From Rana temporaria (Eukaryota; Chordata; Amphibia; Anura; Ranidae): 64,000 nucleotides of DNA. Below, one piece after another: positions 32,591-42,645 of this stretch. Below the pieces are notes generated by a model that saw only the letters and a program-made list of their open reading frames with translations, had not been told where the DNA came from and searched no databases. How positions within the stretch are numbered: the stretch's first letter is position 1; the number at the start of each line of letters is the position of its first letter. The translations under genes were made by a program, and so were the position numbers. The stretch covers positions 328,564,720 through 328,628,719 of the forward strand of contig NC_053492.1 in NCBI RefSeq assembly GCF_905171775.1. Direction: 5' to 3'.

Positions 32591-34207
32591 CTCTCCACCC
32601 CAACCTGAGGCTCAAGTCTTGCACTAGCCAGGGAGGTCACCGGTTCCCTGTCTGTGCAGGGCTTTAACAAGTTGACATGATATATCTGATACGGTTTCCT
32701 CTTGCCTGGCTGGTGGACTCTATAATTGACCTCTCCCACTTTTTCCACAACTTCAAAGGGTCCTTGCCACCTGGCTAAGAACTTACTTTCCACAGTGGGA
32801 ATTAGCACCGCTACTCGATCCCCCACTTGGAAGTGCCTTATTTTAGCAGCCCTGTTATAGACCCGTTTTTGAGCCTCTTGGGCCTTTTGAAAATGCTCTT
32901 TGACTAGTGGCATCACGGTTTGGATCCTTTCCTTGGGAGACATATTCTAGGACACTCTTATGCTGAACATGTTCACTTTCCCATTCCTCTTTAACCACGT
33001 CAAGAAGTCCGCGAGGTCTCCGCCCATATACCAACTCAAAGGGCGAAAACCCCGTGGAGGCCTGGGGCACTTTCCGGATAGCAAACAGGAGAGCTGGTAA
33101 CAAGCAGTCCCAATCTTTCCCATCCCTTTGTACCACTTTCTTGAGCATAGACTTAAGGTTCTTGTTAAAGCGTTCCACCAACCCGTCCGTTTGGGGATGG
33201 TAGACCGATTGATTGATTGATTGATTGATTGAATGGATTTGTAATGCGCCAAATACTGACCCGTCAGGGAAGCGTCTAAGCGCAGAAGACATACGTGACT
33301 CAGCCTGCTTTTCCCTCAAAAAAACAAGTTTTTATCCTTTTACGAAAGGCCATAATGGAGGGGAGAGACCGGATAGAAACAGGGAGACTATTCCATAGGG
33401 CCGTTGCTCTCACAGAAAAGCGTCTACCCCCGAAGGTAAGCAGGCGTGCAGATGGACCGATGTGCGCAGCTGTTTAATCCGGAACAGCTTGCACACATCG
33501 GTCATAACCCTTGACATAAACGGGGTACCCTGATCTGTGAGTATTTCCCTGGGGAAACCAGTCCGTGTAAACATCTGGAATAATTCCCGGGCAATGGCCT
33601 TTGAGGAGGTATTCCGCAGGGGTAGCGCCTCAGGATATCGGGTGGCATAGTCAAGAATCACCAATACGTAGGAGTGACCTCGAGCTGACTTTACCAAGAG
33701 ACCCACTATATCCATGGCTATCCTCTCGAACGGGACCTCAATTATGGGCAGAGGGACCAAAGGGCTCCGAAAATGAGTCACTGGAGCGGTCAACTGACAG
33801 GTGGGACAAGAGGTACAGTATCTCTTTACCTCTGCTTTCAGACCTGGCCAGTAAAACTGGTTGGTGATCCATGCCCCCGTTTTTTCAACTCCCAGGTGTC
33901 CCCCTAACACATCGTCATGGGCCAGGTCCAGAACCTTTCGTCTATATTGTTGGGGTACCAACAATTGCTCTACCACATTTTCTCTCTCCTTGGTAACCCG
34001 ATACAGCAATTCATTATATATTGCAAAGTGTGGCCACCTCTCATTCGCACCTGGCTCTTGGGGAACCCCATTTACTACTACAACTTGTTCCCGTGCACGG
34101 GCCAAAGTGGGGTCCTGCATCTGAGCAGTATCAAATGCCCCCTGGGGAACACCCAAATCCGGCAGGGCAGGGGTAGAGGCTACTTCCTCATCCTCTTCCC
34201 CCAGCAT
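32591..34207 (-). pseudogene. Gmr1-A integrase
   Basis: The minus-strand frame from 34207 shows the zinc-binding HHCC region (HDDVLGGHLG ... YCTSCPTCQ). Then come the catalytic core residues, Asp in IAMDIVG, Asp in ILTDQGTPF and Glu in HPQTDGLVERF. A GPF-type C-terminal module follows (KFLARWQGPFEVVEKVGEVNYRV, HVNLLKP). A 245-bp LINE tail (33210-33454) interrupts the core between the second Asp and the Glu. A frameshift lies near 32945. At 32591 the frame meets the hAT insertion and, across it, continues in phase into reverse transcriptase at 17439. The family joins retroelement DNA to the chromosome. Confidence 0.9.
33210..33454 (-). mobile_element. 5'-truncated L2/CR1-like LINE tail
   Basis: GACCGAT flanks it on both sides (33203-33209 and 33455-33461). 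On the minus strand it encodes FSVRATALWNSLPVSIR followed by FRKRIKT, the characteristic last residues of CR1/L2-type reverse transcriptase proteins. It then has about 100 bp of 3' sequence and ends in a CAAT microsatellite tail, as L2-like LINEs do. Confidence 0.78.
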
Positions 34208-35830
34208 TACCTAAAGTGGGGAAGGCTCCTCCCCTTAGTGTTTTGATAGGTCTGTGGACCACATATCTTGACATCCTCAATAGTATCAACACTACTTTCA
34301 TCACCATTAACCCAATCATTAGCATTTTCCTCATCTGGATCCACATTAAGAACATTTGGCAGTTCAGGGTTATCCCTCTCAGCAGCAGGAACAGGGGGGG
34401 GGGGGTAGTTTCTCCCCAGTCTCTGAACTGTTCTCCTTGTTCCCACAGTTTTGTAAACAATGGACAGTCTCGTCCTATTATAACATCATGCACCAAGTTC
34501 TTTACCACCCCCACCTCTTGAGTACCAGTGCCACATGTTGAGGAGATAGACACCGTGATGAGAGGGTACTCTTTAGTGTCCCCGTGATTGCACACCACCC
34601 GTAAAGTTTTTCTTACTGTACCGATCTTCCCAATCACTCTAGGATGAACAAGTCTTACCATGCTTCCAGAGTCCAACAAAGCCCGGGCAGAGAGGTGGTT
34701 CACTTGGACTTCACACTCAAACTTTTCCTCACCCAGGTCGAGGTGTGTGGTGCACACTTTATGGGCACAAAAAGACCCCCTCCGAAGAACCCTGCATTCC
34801 ATTGGCTCCTCTTGCAATGGGCAGTGTGCCTGGGTATGACCCCAGGAATGACATCGCCAACATTGTACATCCCCTCCTCTCCGAACAGGAACAGAATGCT
34901 GAGGAGGTACCGGGAGTGACTCTTGGCCTTCCGGGGTGTTTGTTCCAGGGCTCCTTGTAACATCCTTTTGAAGGGCAGCAGTTGGTCGAACAGGCCGTGG
35001 CAGACTAGGCCCTATGCGCTTGGTAGGTCCGAGCAGGTCCTCCACCACTGTATATCGTTCCACCATCTCAACAAGGAGGTTTGCTGTTTTGGGGTCTCCA
35101 TGGCTGACCCACCGTTGAAGGTCATCTGGCAGGGACCTCAGGTATCGATCCAGCACGACCCGTTCCACGATTTGGGGGCCAGACAACACCTCAGGCTGCA
35201 GCCATTTTTTTTACTAGTTGCACCAGGTCATGCATTTGAGATCGGGGTGGCCGATCTGGACGATATTTCCATTGGTGTACATGTTGGGCCCGAACGGCCG
35301 TAGTCACCCCCAGATGAGCCAGAATTTCTGCCTTTAGCTTTTGATAGTCTTTAGCATCATCTGGTGGCAAGTCAAAGCAGGCTTTTTGAGGATCTCCAGT
35401 GAGAAAAGGAGCAATGAGGCCGGCTCACTGGTCCTGAGACCACCCTTCTCTCCGCTGTCCTCTCAAACGTAGCAAGAAATGCCTCTACATCATCACTCAG
35501 GGACAATTTCTGTAGAAAATGGCTTGCCCTCACAGTCACCTGATTGCCAGGCGCAACAGCCGCTTGCTCCTGAACCTGAGACAGCTGCTGCACTGCTTCC
35601 TTTAAGGCTGTCACCTGAGCCTGCATAACCCCTTGCTGGGCTGCTTGCTGGGCTGCTAACTGGGCCACCAACATGCAAGTATTTTCTTGCTGCAGAGCCA
35701 GTGCCTCTTTGTGGTGCTGATTAGCTTCCTCATGGCGAGTCTGCGCTTGCATGTTAGCCAAGGTCAGCTGTTTAATGGGCTCCTCCATTGCTTCAGCTTT
35801 CAATGTTTGTGCAGTTTTAACCCAGGACAT
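34188..35830 (-). pseudogene. Gmr1-A Gag and protease
   Basis: The minus-strand N-terminal part (35830-35440) is a Gln/Ala-rich coiled coil ending in DDVEAFLATFERTAE, the start of the capsid. A frameshift near 35430 breaks it, and capsid text resumes after 35189 with PQIVERVVLDRYLRSLPDDL, which resembles the SCAN domain. A CCHC knuckle follows (CWRCHSWGHTQAHC). A retroviral-type protease has active-site ALLDSGS and the flap-side IIGRD. A G/C homopolymer near 34397-34406 probably shifts the frame again before the end. Gag packages element RNA and the protease matures it. This copy is broken. Confidence 0.88.
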
Positions 35831-35935
35831 AAATCCAATGTACTGTCCCTTTAAATGTCAGTTCAACATAAAGTCCAATGCAAAAAGAAAAAAAAAAACA
35901 TTTTTTTCTCTTCTTATGCCTGTTATTCTGTCCTG

Positions 35936-35953
35936 CCCGCATTCGAGCACCAG
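35936..35953 (-). promoter_or_regulatory. Primer-binding site of Gmr1-A
   Basis: Directly inside the 5' LTR the minus strand reads C-TGGTGCTCGAATGCGGG. TGG is the usual complement of a tRNA CCA end. The exact primer tRNA was not identified. Confidence 0.6.
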
Positions 35954-36113
35954 TGTAACGTTCGGTGAACCAGCTTGATCGCAGGCTTTTAAATCAAAAC
36001 TGAGGTTTATTAAACTTAAATGGCTTCACAGCAGCAAAAACAAAAGAAATAACAGTCTCACTGACTTGTACAGCTCAGAACTGCTATCGCAGTTAAACAG
36101 TCCTTGCAGGTAA
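35954..36113 (-). repeat. 5' LTR of Gmr1-A (truncated)
   Basis: It is identical or nearly so to 13283-13414 of the other LTR. It ends abruptly at CAGGTAAG (36113), where the sequence changes to a MITE fragment. An AATAAA on the minus strand (about 36004-36009) is a candidate poly-A signal. Confidence 0.85.
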
Positions 36114-36175
36114 GGGCCCTTTCACACGTACGGACAAACGGTCCGTTTTTTACAAGTCCGTTTACGGACTTGTAA
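36113..36175. repeat. MITE fragment
   Basis: GGGCCCTTTCACACGTACGG followed by the hairpin ACAAGTCCGTTTACGGACTTGT looks like one end of a small inverted-repeat element. LTR-B begins directly after, and the other MITE end is not seen. Confidence 0.5.
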
Positions 36176-36700
36176 TGTATCTGTGGCAAACCTAGCCACT
36201 TCTGGAACGCTGGACGTTACATGTCAAAGGGTTGTCTGTATTATATGCTATGTATTCTGCTGGGTCTTATATGGGCATAGTAATTCGTATGCTGGCAGCC
36301 GTAAGCCACTAGCATTCAAGTACTTCATTTTATGTTGCCCAATCGGTGTTCGGTAGTTTTAAACCGAACTCCCACAACACATAAGCCCAGACCCCAGCTA
36401 TCAACCGACTTTTCCCTCGTGCAGCAATGCCTGATGGGAGAATTATCCAAAATGTTAAGTTCCCCATGTGGTCCTCACTGTATTACCCCTGCTAAATCTG
36501 TTTGGCTGTTTGGAAACCCCTTGCATGGGGAATTATATAAATATGGAAGCCTGTGAATAAAAAGTCAGTTGACTCCCAGAGCTGTGTTTCGTCCGGTTAC
36601 TGGGGGGGACTTGGGACATTGCCTTACTTTTCAGCGCTGACTGTGGATTTACCCTGGTTACCAGCAGGGATCGTGGATTTTAATATTGTACTCCGCTACA
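36176..36700 (+). repeat. 5' LTR of Gmr1-B
   Basis: It begins TGTATCTGTGG and ends CCGCTACA. It contains a TATA box TATATAAATA (36534-36543) and a poly-A signal AATAAA (36556-36561). TTGGTGGCAAGCGACGGGAT directly after (36702-) is a primer-binding site beginning TGGTGGC. Confidence 0.75.
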
Positions 36701-36773
36701 ATTGGTGGCAAGCGACGGGATCCAACCTTACAGCCGATAAGCGCAATTCGTGCAATGTGAACTACCGATGTAA

Positions 36774-38339
36774 ATGGAGACGGATTATTCTACGCTAAAG
36801 CGGCAGACATTGAAGGAACTGCAAGAAGCCAGGGGTAAGGTAGCCAGCAACAAATCCAAAGCTGTACTAACTGCCGAGCTGATGGAGGGAGACAGAGCCC
36901 GCAGCGCTACACCACCAGCAGCCATGGAAGAAACCCTCTACCAGAGAGAAATGAGGACCAGGCTGGAATTTTTGCCACAGCCTATATCAGATGCCATGCT
37001 GCACATGGTAATGGCGAATGTGCAGGAGTACGTGATGGCACACAGTCCGCAGCATACACCGTCTCGAGCAGAATCCACTACTGGGTCACTCTACAACCAG
37101 GTAAAACCCCAAATTCCCTATCATGCCTTTAAAATGTTTTGCGAGGAGAAGGATGAGATTGATGGGTATTTACAGGATTTTGAGAGACTGTGTGATTTAC
37201 ATGACTTGGAACGGACGGTATGGGTCCCATTGCTAGCAGGCAAGCTGGCAGGTCGGGCAGCAGAAGCATATCGTGCTGTACCCAGTGAGGACAGCAAGGA
37301 TTATGATAAAGTGAAGCGAGCGATATTAGAAAGATACGCCATTACTCTAGAGGCATACCGGCGCAAGTTTAGAAACCTGCGCAAACCAGAGAAGGATTCA
37401 CATGCTGAATGGGCACACAAGCTGGACCAAGCTTCCCAAGGGTGGGTACAAGCCAGCCAAGCCACTACTATGGAGGAATTGCGACAGTTAATGCTGTTGG
37501 AGCAATTCTTCAACGGTTTGTCCCCAGAGGCACAAGAATGGGTGCGAGACAGGAAACCTCTCACCCTAACCGAAGCAGCTCGATTAGCGGATCAGCATTT
37601 TGATGCGAGACATCATGGGCCCCTAACCAAGAGTTATCCTCGACCCGCGGGACCACCCAGTACTCTACCACCCCCCGCTCTCACAGCCTCCCCTTTTCGT
37701 CAATCCCAAGGGACTTTACCACCACCCTCCAGATATAACGGACGTGCCAACATCCAATGCCACACCTGCAAACAGTGGGGACATATGGCACGCGAGTGCA
37801 CCCAAAACCGGGGCAGACCCGCCTGGAACCAAGGCCGACCGAACCCGGCACCAAGGGCTGCTGCCCATCATTATCAACGGGAGCCGGCCGCTCAAGAGAT
37901 GTTGAGCATTCCAGCGGAAGAACCCCTGGGATTCTTGCATGAGGTGATGACAGTCCGAGCCACAGATAACCGGCAGCATCATCGACAGCTAGTGACCTTG
38001 GAGGGGAAAGAAGTCCAGGGGCTTCGGGATTCAGGAGCTACTTTAAACTTGATAGCACCCCATTTGGTCCCTGACTCGGCACACACTGGCGGATCCATGG
38101 CAGTACGAGTGGCAGGGGGAGCAGTGTACCGACTACCCACTGCCAAAGTACATTTGGATTGGGGTGTGGGAGGGGGGACGGTAGAAGTGGGCCTCATGCA
38201 AAATTTACCAGCAGATGTTGTGCTGGGAAATGACTTGGGCCAGATGACCTCTGCTTTTGTACCCCATGCCCCATACCAGGAAGCCCATCCAGTGACCACA
38301 CCGCAACATGCTCGCACCACGGTTCCACCGACACTCTGA
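36774..38339 (+). CDS. Gmr1-B Gag-protease polyprotein
   Basis: This is an intact 521-codon frame starting at METDYSTLKRQ. Residues about 8-35 resemble a SAP-like helix pair (LKELQEARGKVASNKSKAVL). The capsid follows (about 110-290), with a SCAN-like C-terminal helix bundle, LMLLEQFFNGLSPEAQEWV. A CCHC knuckle lies at about 328-342 (CHTCKQWGHMAREC). The aspartic protease has active-site LRDSGATLNLI near residue 420 and VVLGNDLG near 485. It ends by overlapping the integrase frame by 32 nt in a different reading frame. It would form particles and process them. The frame is open although the element is truncated downstream. Confidence 0.9.
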   Translation: METDYSTLKRQTLKELQEARGKVASNKSKAVLTAELMEGDRARSATPPAAMEETLYQREMRTRLEFLPQPISDAMLHMVMANVQEYVMAHSPQHTPSRAESTTGSLYNQVKPQIPYHAFKMFCEEKDEIDGYLQDFERLCDLHDLERTVWVPLLAGKLAGRAAEAYRAVPSEDSKDYDKVKRAILERYAITLEAYRRKFRNLRKPEKDSHAEWAHKLDQASQGWVQASQATTMEELRQLMLLEQFFNGLSPEAQEWVRDRKPLTLTEAARLADQHFDARHHGPLTKSYPRPAGPPSTLPPPALTASPFRQSQGTLPPPSRYNGRANIQCHTCKQWGHMARECTQNRGRPAWNQGRPNPAPRAAAHHYQREPAAQEMLSIPAEEPLGFLHEVMTVRATDNRQHHRQLVTLEGKEVQGLRDSGATLNLIAPHLVPDSAHTGGSMAVRVAGGAVYRLPTAKVHLDWGVGGGTVEVGLMQNLPADVVLGNDLGQMTSAFVPHAPYQEAHPVTTPQHARTTVPPTL

Positions 38340-39110
38340 GGCTCCGGTGAGAGACCATGACCCCCACACGACACGTATGTCCTGGGATACCCCGACTAAG
38401 TTTGAGGCCGAGGTGAGGTCAGACCCCACGCTACAGGTATACAGGGACAGGGTACATGCTGACCAGGCTGGGCTAGAGGGGGAGCGGTACACCTGGGAGA
38501 AAGGGCTACTTTACCGCATTGCTGAAAGAGGAGTGGGAGGGTCGGCCACAGTAACGACTAAACAGTTAGTGGTTCCTCAGAAGTATAGGCAAGAACTGCT
38601 TCGGATTGCCCACGACATTCCCCTGTCTGGGCATCTGGGGATGACACGTACCCGATACAGGTTGACCCACGCTTTCTTCTGGCCAGGGATCTCCAAGGAT
38701 GTGAGGCAATACTGCACCTCCTGTGACATTTGCCAGCGAGTAGGCAAGCGAGGTGACCACCACAAAGCCAAGTTATGTCCTCTTCCCATTATTGAAGAAC
38801 CCTTCAGTAGGGTGGCCGTAGATATAGTGGGGCCCTTACCAAAACCCAGTCCCTCCGGGAAAAGATATATATTTTAACTGTAGTGGACTATGCCACCCGG
38901 TACCCCAAGGCTATAGCCCTCACCAACATTCATGCCGAAACTGTGGCAGAGGCCTTAATGAAAATATTTTCCAGGGTGGGGTTTCCCCAAGAAATCATAT
39001 CCGATAGAGGCACCCAGTTCCCCTCCGAGGTAACCCAACAACTATGGAAGATATGTGGCATTAAGCCAATAGTAAATTCGGCGTACCACCCCCAGTACAA
39101 TGGTCTATGC
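38308..39110 (+). pseudogene. Gmr1-B integrase, truncated
   Basis: The HHCC zinc region (HDIPLSGHLG ... YCTSCDICQ) and the first catalytic Asp (VAVDIVGP) are in a frame that stops at 38877. A shift continues it at 38880 with VDYATRYPKAIAL and the second Asp (ISDRGTQFPS). It stops at AYHPQYNGL, before the catalytic Glu, where a CAGGGGTGGG element has inserted at 39111. Confidence 0.9.
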
Positions 39111-39326
39111 CAGGGGTGGGCAATTATTTTTTCGATGGGGCCACATGAGAAACTAAAAATATTTTGGAGGGCCGGGCCAAAAGGCTAAACTCAATACTGC
39201 ATAAAATCAATTGTATTTCTTTATAAAAAGAAGTAAATATCATTGTTGGACAACTGGTACGAGTACTTGTTATAGTTAAACAATTTATTTATTTTCTTTT
39301 TATTGTACTGCCAGCATCTATGCCAC

Positions 39327-39475
39327 ACCTACCGCTTCTAGCAGATATTTGATTTTTCACTTACCGCTTCTAGCAGATATTTGATTTTTCACTTACCGCT
39401 TCTAGCAGATATTTGATTTTTCACTTACCGCTTCTAGCAGATATTTGATTTTTCACTTACCGCTTCTAGCAGATA
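39327..39475 (+). repeat. 32-bp tandem repeat, about 4.6 copies
   Basis: The unit is TTACCGCTTCTAGCAGATAT plus TTGATTTTTCAC, and the copies are almost identical, which suggests recent expansion. Confidence 0.92.
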
Positions 39476-39582
39476 GACCACCTAAGGGTGCTCAGTGGAC
39501 AAGTGTCCACGTAGGCAGCGCCAACACCCCTACCCTTACATTTACCATTGTATGAATAATGTTGCAAGCTTGCACATGGACT

Positions 39583-39930
39583 GCTCACAGGACTGATGAA
39601 TACCATCCATATTATATACTTCTCATATCTATTTTCTGTGGTGTCTGTCCCTTGTCATGCTTTGTGCACATTTTATCTCCTCTTTTTTGAGTTTCTGACA
39701 TCAGCTGGTTTATGTAATTTTATCAAAAAATGCACTAATATATTGCAAACCATAGCTATGGTTTGCAATATATTGGTGCATTTTCTGCTAAAATTACATA
39801 AACCACCTGATGATGTCAGAAACTCAAAAAAGAGGAGATAAAATGTGCACAAAGCATGACAAGGGACAGACACCACAGAAAATAGATATGAGAAGTATAT
39901 AATATGGATGGTATTCATCAGTCTGTGAGC
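39583..39930. repeat. Large near-perfect palindrome
   Basis: The arms of about 170 bp meet at CCATAGCTATGG (39750-39761). The two strands therefore show almost the same 81-91-codon frame, which is an artefact. It is a snapback structure inside the hAT-like element. Confidence 0.9.
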
Positions 39931-40139
39931 ACAGCAACAAAACATCACTCACCATCACAACAGATCCAAAGTACGATGACTGTGAAGTTTTCCTGCACCG
40001 TCCTAGGAGGGCCAGTCACATCCACCACGCCGCATCAATCGCTCCTCACAGGCGCGCGGAAAGGAGCTGACGTCATCTGACGTGATGTCAACTCCCTGTG
40101 TGCGTCTGCACGTACGGCTCAAGCCATAGCCCCGCCCCC

Positions 40140-40320
40140 CCACTGGATTCCTTTACATTACACATCACCCTACATCTCTGGACCCTTTACATTACACAGC
40201 ACCCTGCACCCCTTTACATTACATAGCACCCTGCACCCCTTTACATTACACAGCACCCTGCATCTCTGGACCCCTTACATTACACTGCACCCCTTTACAT
40301 TAGACTGCACCTCTGGACAG
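40140..40320. repeat. Degraded 35-bp minisatellite
   Basis: CCTTTACATTACACAGCACC units with CTGGACCCC and CTGCACCCC spacers match the array at 13725-14255. This links the two hAT-like elements as one family. Confidence 0.75.
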
Positions 40321-41140
40321 TGCAGACCCCTCCCTACAATACAGACCCCCCTACAGAACCCCCCTACAATACAGACCCACCCCTACAGTTCAGACCCCCC
40401 TAAAATACAGAACACCCCCCCACAATACAGAAGAACCCCCCCAGAATACAGAAGGCCCCCTCATATACAGAACACCCCCCGCCCCCCCCCTCAAATACAG
40501 AACACCCCCCCTTACAATAGTACACACCCCCCCCCTTGCCTTTAGACACGTAATGCCGTCAGGCAGACTCAGAGATGATCAGCGCGCCATGTGTTAGTCA
40601 CACTACACATAGCACAGGGGGAGGCGGCCGCAGCTTCATGCTGGTCGGCTGTGTTACTGTCAGTGTCAGACAGTCACAGCCGATACTATGAGAGCCGCGG
40701 GCGCTGCGCTGTCACAGAGAAGGGGATAATTGCGGCCGGCCGGGTCCCGGGTATCACTCGGGTACGGCTCGCACGAGGCACCCCCCCCCTGCTGTGTCTT
40801 ACCTAGACAGTACTGCCGCTGGCGCTGCCTCTCTGCCACCGCGCCATGCCACACGCAGCACGCTAAGTCGGAAGTCCTCTTCATTCGTGGAGGGGGGGTA
40901 TCGTTGGCCTGACACCCCCCCAGTGTGTGGCACCCGGTGCGGCCCGCCCCGTGCTTGGTTTACATTGGTTTCCTAGGAAACGCTGAGGTAATTAAAACTC
41001 CTCACAGCTGTAAGAGCCTGCAAACCAAACAATTGGTTTCCTAGGAGACGCTGAGGAGTTTAATAAAACCTCACAAACAGCTGTGATGTGAGTTGGCTCC
41101 TCCCACACAAGGCTGAGGGAACTTTCCTCTGCTAACAAGG

Positions 41141-41290
41141 GTCTCAAACTGGTGGCCCTCCAGCTGTTGTAAAACTACAAGTCCCATCATGCCTCTGCCT
41201 GTGGGAGTCATGCTGGTAACTGTCATTCTTGCAATGCCTCATTGGACTTGTAGTTTTGCAACAGCTGGAGGGCTGCCAGTTTGAGACGCC
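41141..41290. mobile_element. Palindromic MITE in family-1 copy 1
   Basis: The ends GTCTCAAACTGG and CCAGTTTGAGAC are inverted. The arms carry CCTCCAGCTGTTGTAAAACT and AACTACAAGTCCCATCATGCC-type text (quoted in part: ACTACAAGTCCCATCATGCC). The same insertion is in copies 2 and 5 at the same place, so it predates copying. Confidence 0.85.
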
Positions 41291-41454
41291 TGACAGAGTG
41301 TTTTTGCATATGTTTACATTGGTTTCCTAGGAGACGCTGAGGTAAAAACCTACATACACACATCTGTGAGGGCTTTATATAGCTCCTCCCACACACTGTG
41401 AGGTGATATGGCTCAGTTTTTTTTAACTCTGCGTAACTTCTGCATGCTCTGCAT

Positions 41455-42645
41455 ATAGCAACCATACATAGAAACCAGTCCATAGAAACCAGTCCATAGC
41501 AACCAGTCCATAGCAACTGTCCATAGCAACCACTCCATAGCAACCACTCCATAGCAACCACTCCATAGCAACCAGTCCATAGCAACCAATCCAGAGCAAC
41601 CAGTCCATAGCAACCAGTCCAGAGCAACCGTCCATAGTAACCAGTCCATAGCAACCGTCCATAGCAACCACTCCATAGCAACCATCCATAGCAACCATTC
41701 CATAGCAACCCTCCATAGCAAGCCTCCATAGCAACCACTCCATAGCAACCGTCTATAGCAACCAGTCCATAGCAACCAGTCCATAGCAACCGTCCATAGT
41801 AACCAGTCCATAGCCATCAGTCCATAGAAACCAGTCCATAGCAACCAGTCCATAGCAACCCTCCATAGAAACCACTCCATAGCAACCACTCCATAGCAAC
41901 CACTCCATAGCAACCGGTCCATAGCAACCGGTCCATAGTAACCAGTCCATAGCAACCGTCCATAGCAACCACTCCATAGCAACCATTCCATAGCAACCCT
42001 CCATAGCATCCAGTCCAAAGCAACCAGTCCATAGCAACCAGTCCATAGCAACCGTCCATAGCAAGCGACCATAGCAACCAGTCCATAGCCATCAGTCCAT
42101 AGCAACCCTCCATAGCAACCGTCCATAGCAACCCTCCATAGCAACCAGTCCATATCAACCATCCATAGCAACCAGTCCATAGCAACCAGTCCATAGCAAC
42201 CAGACCATAGCAACCAGACCATGGCAACCAGTCCATGGCAACCACTCCATAGCAACCGGTCCATAGCAAGCGGTACATAGCAACCAGTCCATAGCAACCA
42301 GTCCATAGCAACCAGTCCATAGCAACCATTCCATAGCAACCCTCCATAGCATCCAGTCCATAGCAACCAGTCCATAGCAACCGTCCATAGCAACCATCCA
42401 TAGCAACCATCCATAGCAACCCATTCATAGCAACCAGTCCATAGCAACCCGTCCATAGCAACCCGTCCATAGCAACCAGTTCATAGCAACCAGTCCATAG
42501 CAACCCGTCCATAGCAACCCGACCATAGCAACCAGTCCATAGCAACCAGTTCATAGCAACCTTCCATAGCAACCAGTCCATAGCAACCAGTCCATAGCAA
42601 CCCATCCATAGCCATCAGTCCATAGCAACCCTCCATAGCAACCAG
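41455..42645. repeat. CCATAGCAA minisatellite 1
   Basis: Roughly 85-90 units of 13-14 bp: CCAGTCCATAGCAA with variants CCGTCCATAGCAA, CCACTCCATAGCAA, CCCTCCATAGCAA and CCATCCATAGCAA. The 14-bp unit gives the same stop-free 14-residue period in all three minus-strand frames (frames of up to 347 codons), and none of these is a gene. Confidence 0.95.

Larger units (their letters stand above)
8643..36113 (-). mobile_element. Gmr1-A: Ty3/Gypsy retrotransposon with integrase before reverse transcriptase
   Basis: Reading the minus strand: 5' LTR (36113-35954, truncated), primer-binding site, gag (35830-), zinc knuckle and protease (to 34188), integrase (34207-32591), reverse transcriptase and RNase H (17439-16032), a G-rich polypurine tract (15993-15979) and the 3' LTR (15978-8643). 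The order PR-IN-RT-RH is that of Gmr1-like elements, an unusual Gypsy group with a Ty1/copia-like pol order. The element is inactive, with frameshifts, one nonsense codon between RT and RH, and several large nested insertions. Confidence 0.85.
36176..39110 (+). mobile_element. Gmr1-B: second Gmr1-type Gypsy element, 3' truncated
   Basis: The order is 5' LTR (36176-36700), primer-binding site, gag-protease (36774-38339) and integrase (38308-39110). As in Gmr1-A there is no reverse transcriptase between protease and integrase, which assigns it to the same unusual pol-order group. It is inserted in opposite orientation beside the 5' LTR of Gmr1-A. Everything beyond the integrase core is missing, because a hAT-like element and then the tandem array follow. 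Confidence 0.82.
39111..40957. mobile_element. Second non-autonomous hAT-like element, right end missing
   Basis: It starts CAGGGGTGGGCAATTATTTT, like the element at 13601. The interior contains a 32-bp repeat, a 350-bp palindrome, a degraded 35-bp minisatellite of the same kind as 13725-14255, a C-rich stretch of ACAGACCCCCC words (40310-40540) and CpG-rich sequence (40540-40950). The expected right end CCCACCCCTG is not found. The sequence switches to family-1 text near 40958, so the right end was replaced or deleted there. Confidence 0.7.

Noticed and set aside
34207..34446. Separate 79-codon minus-strand gene
   Set aside because: It is the continuation of the Gmr1-A gag-protease region after a homopolymer frameshift, not an independent gene.
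39596..39948. Two similar small proteins on opposite strands
   Set aside because: Both are readings of the two arms of one palindrome.
41455..42645. CRISPR-like array
   Set aside because: The repeats are 13-14 bp with no unique spacers of constant length, in a eukaryotic transposon context with no cas genes.
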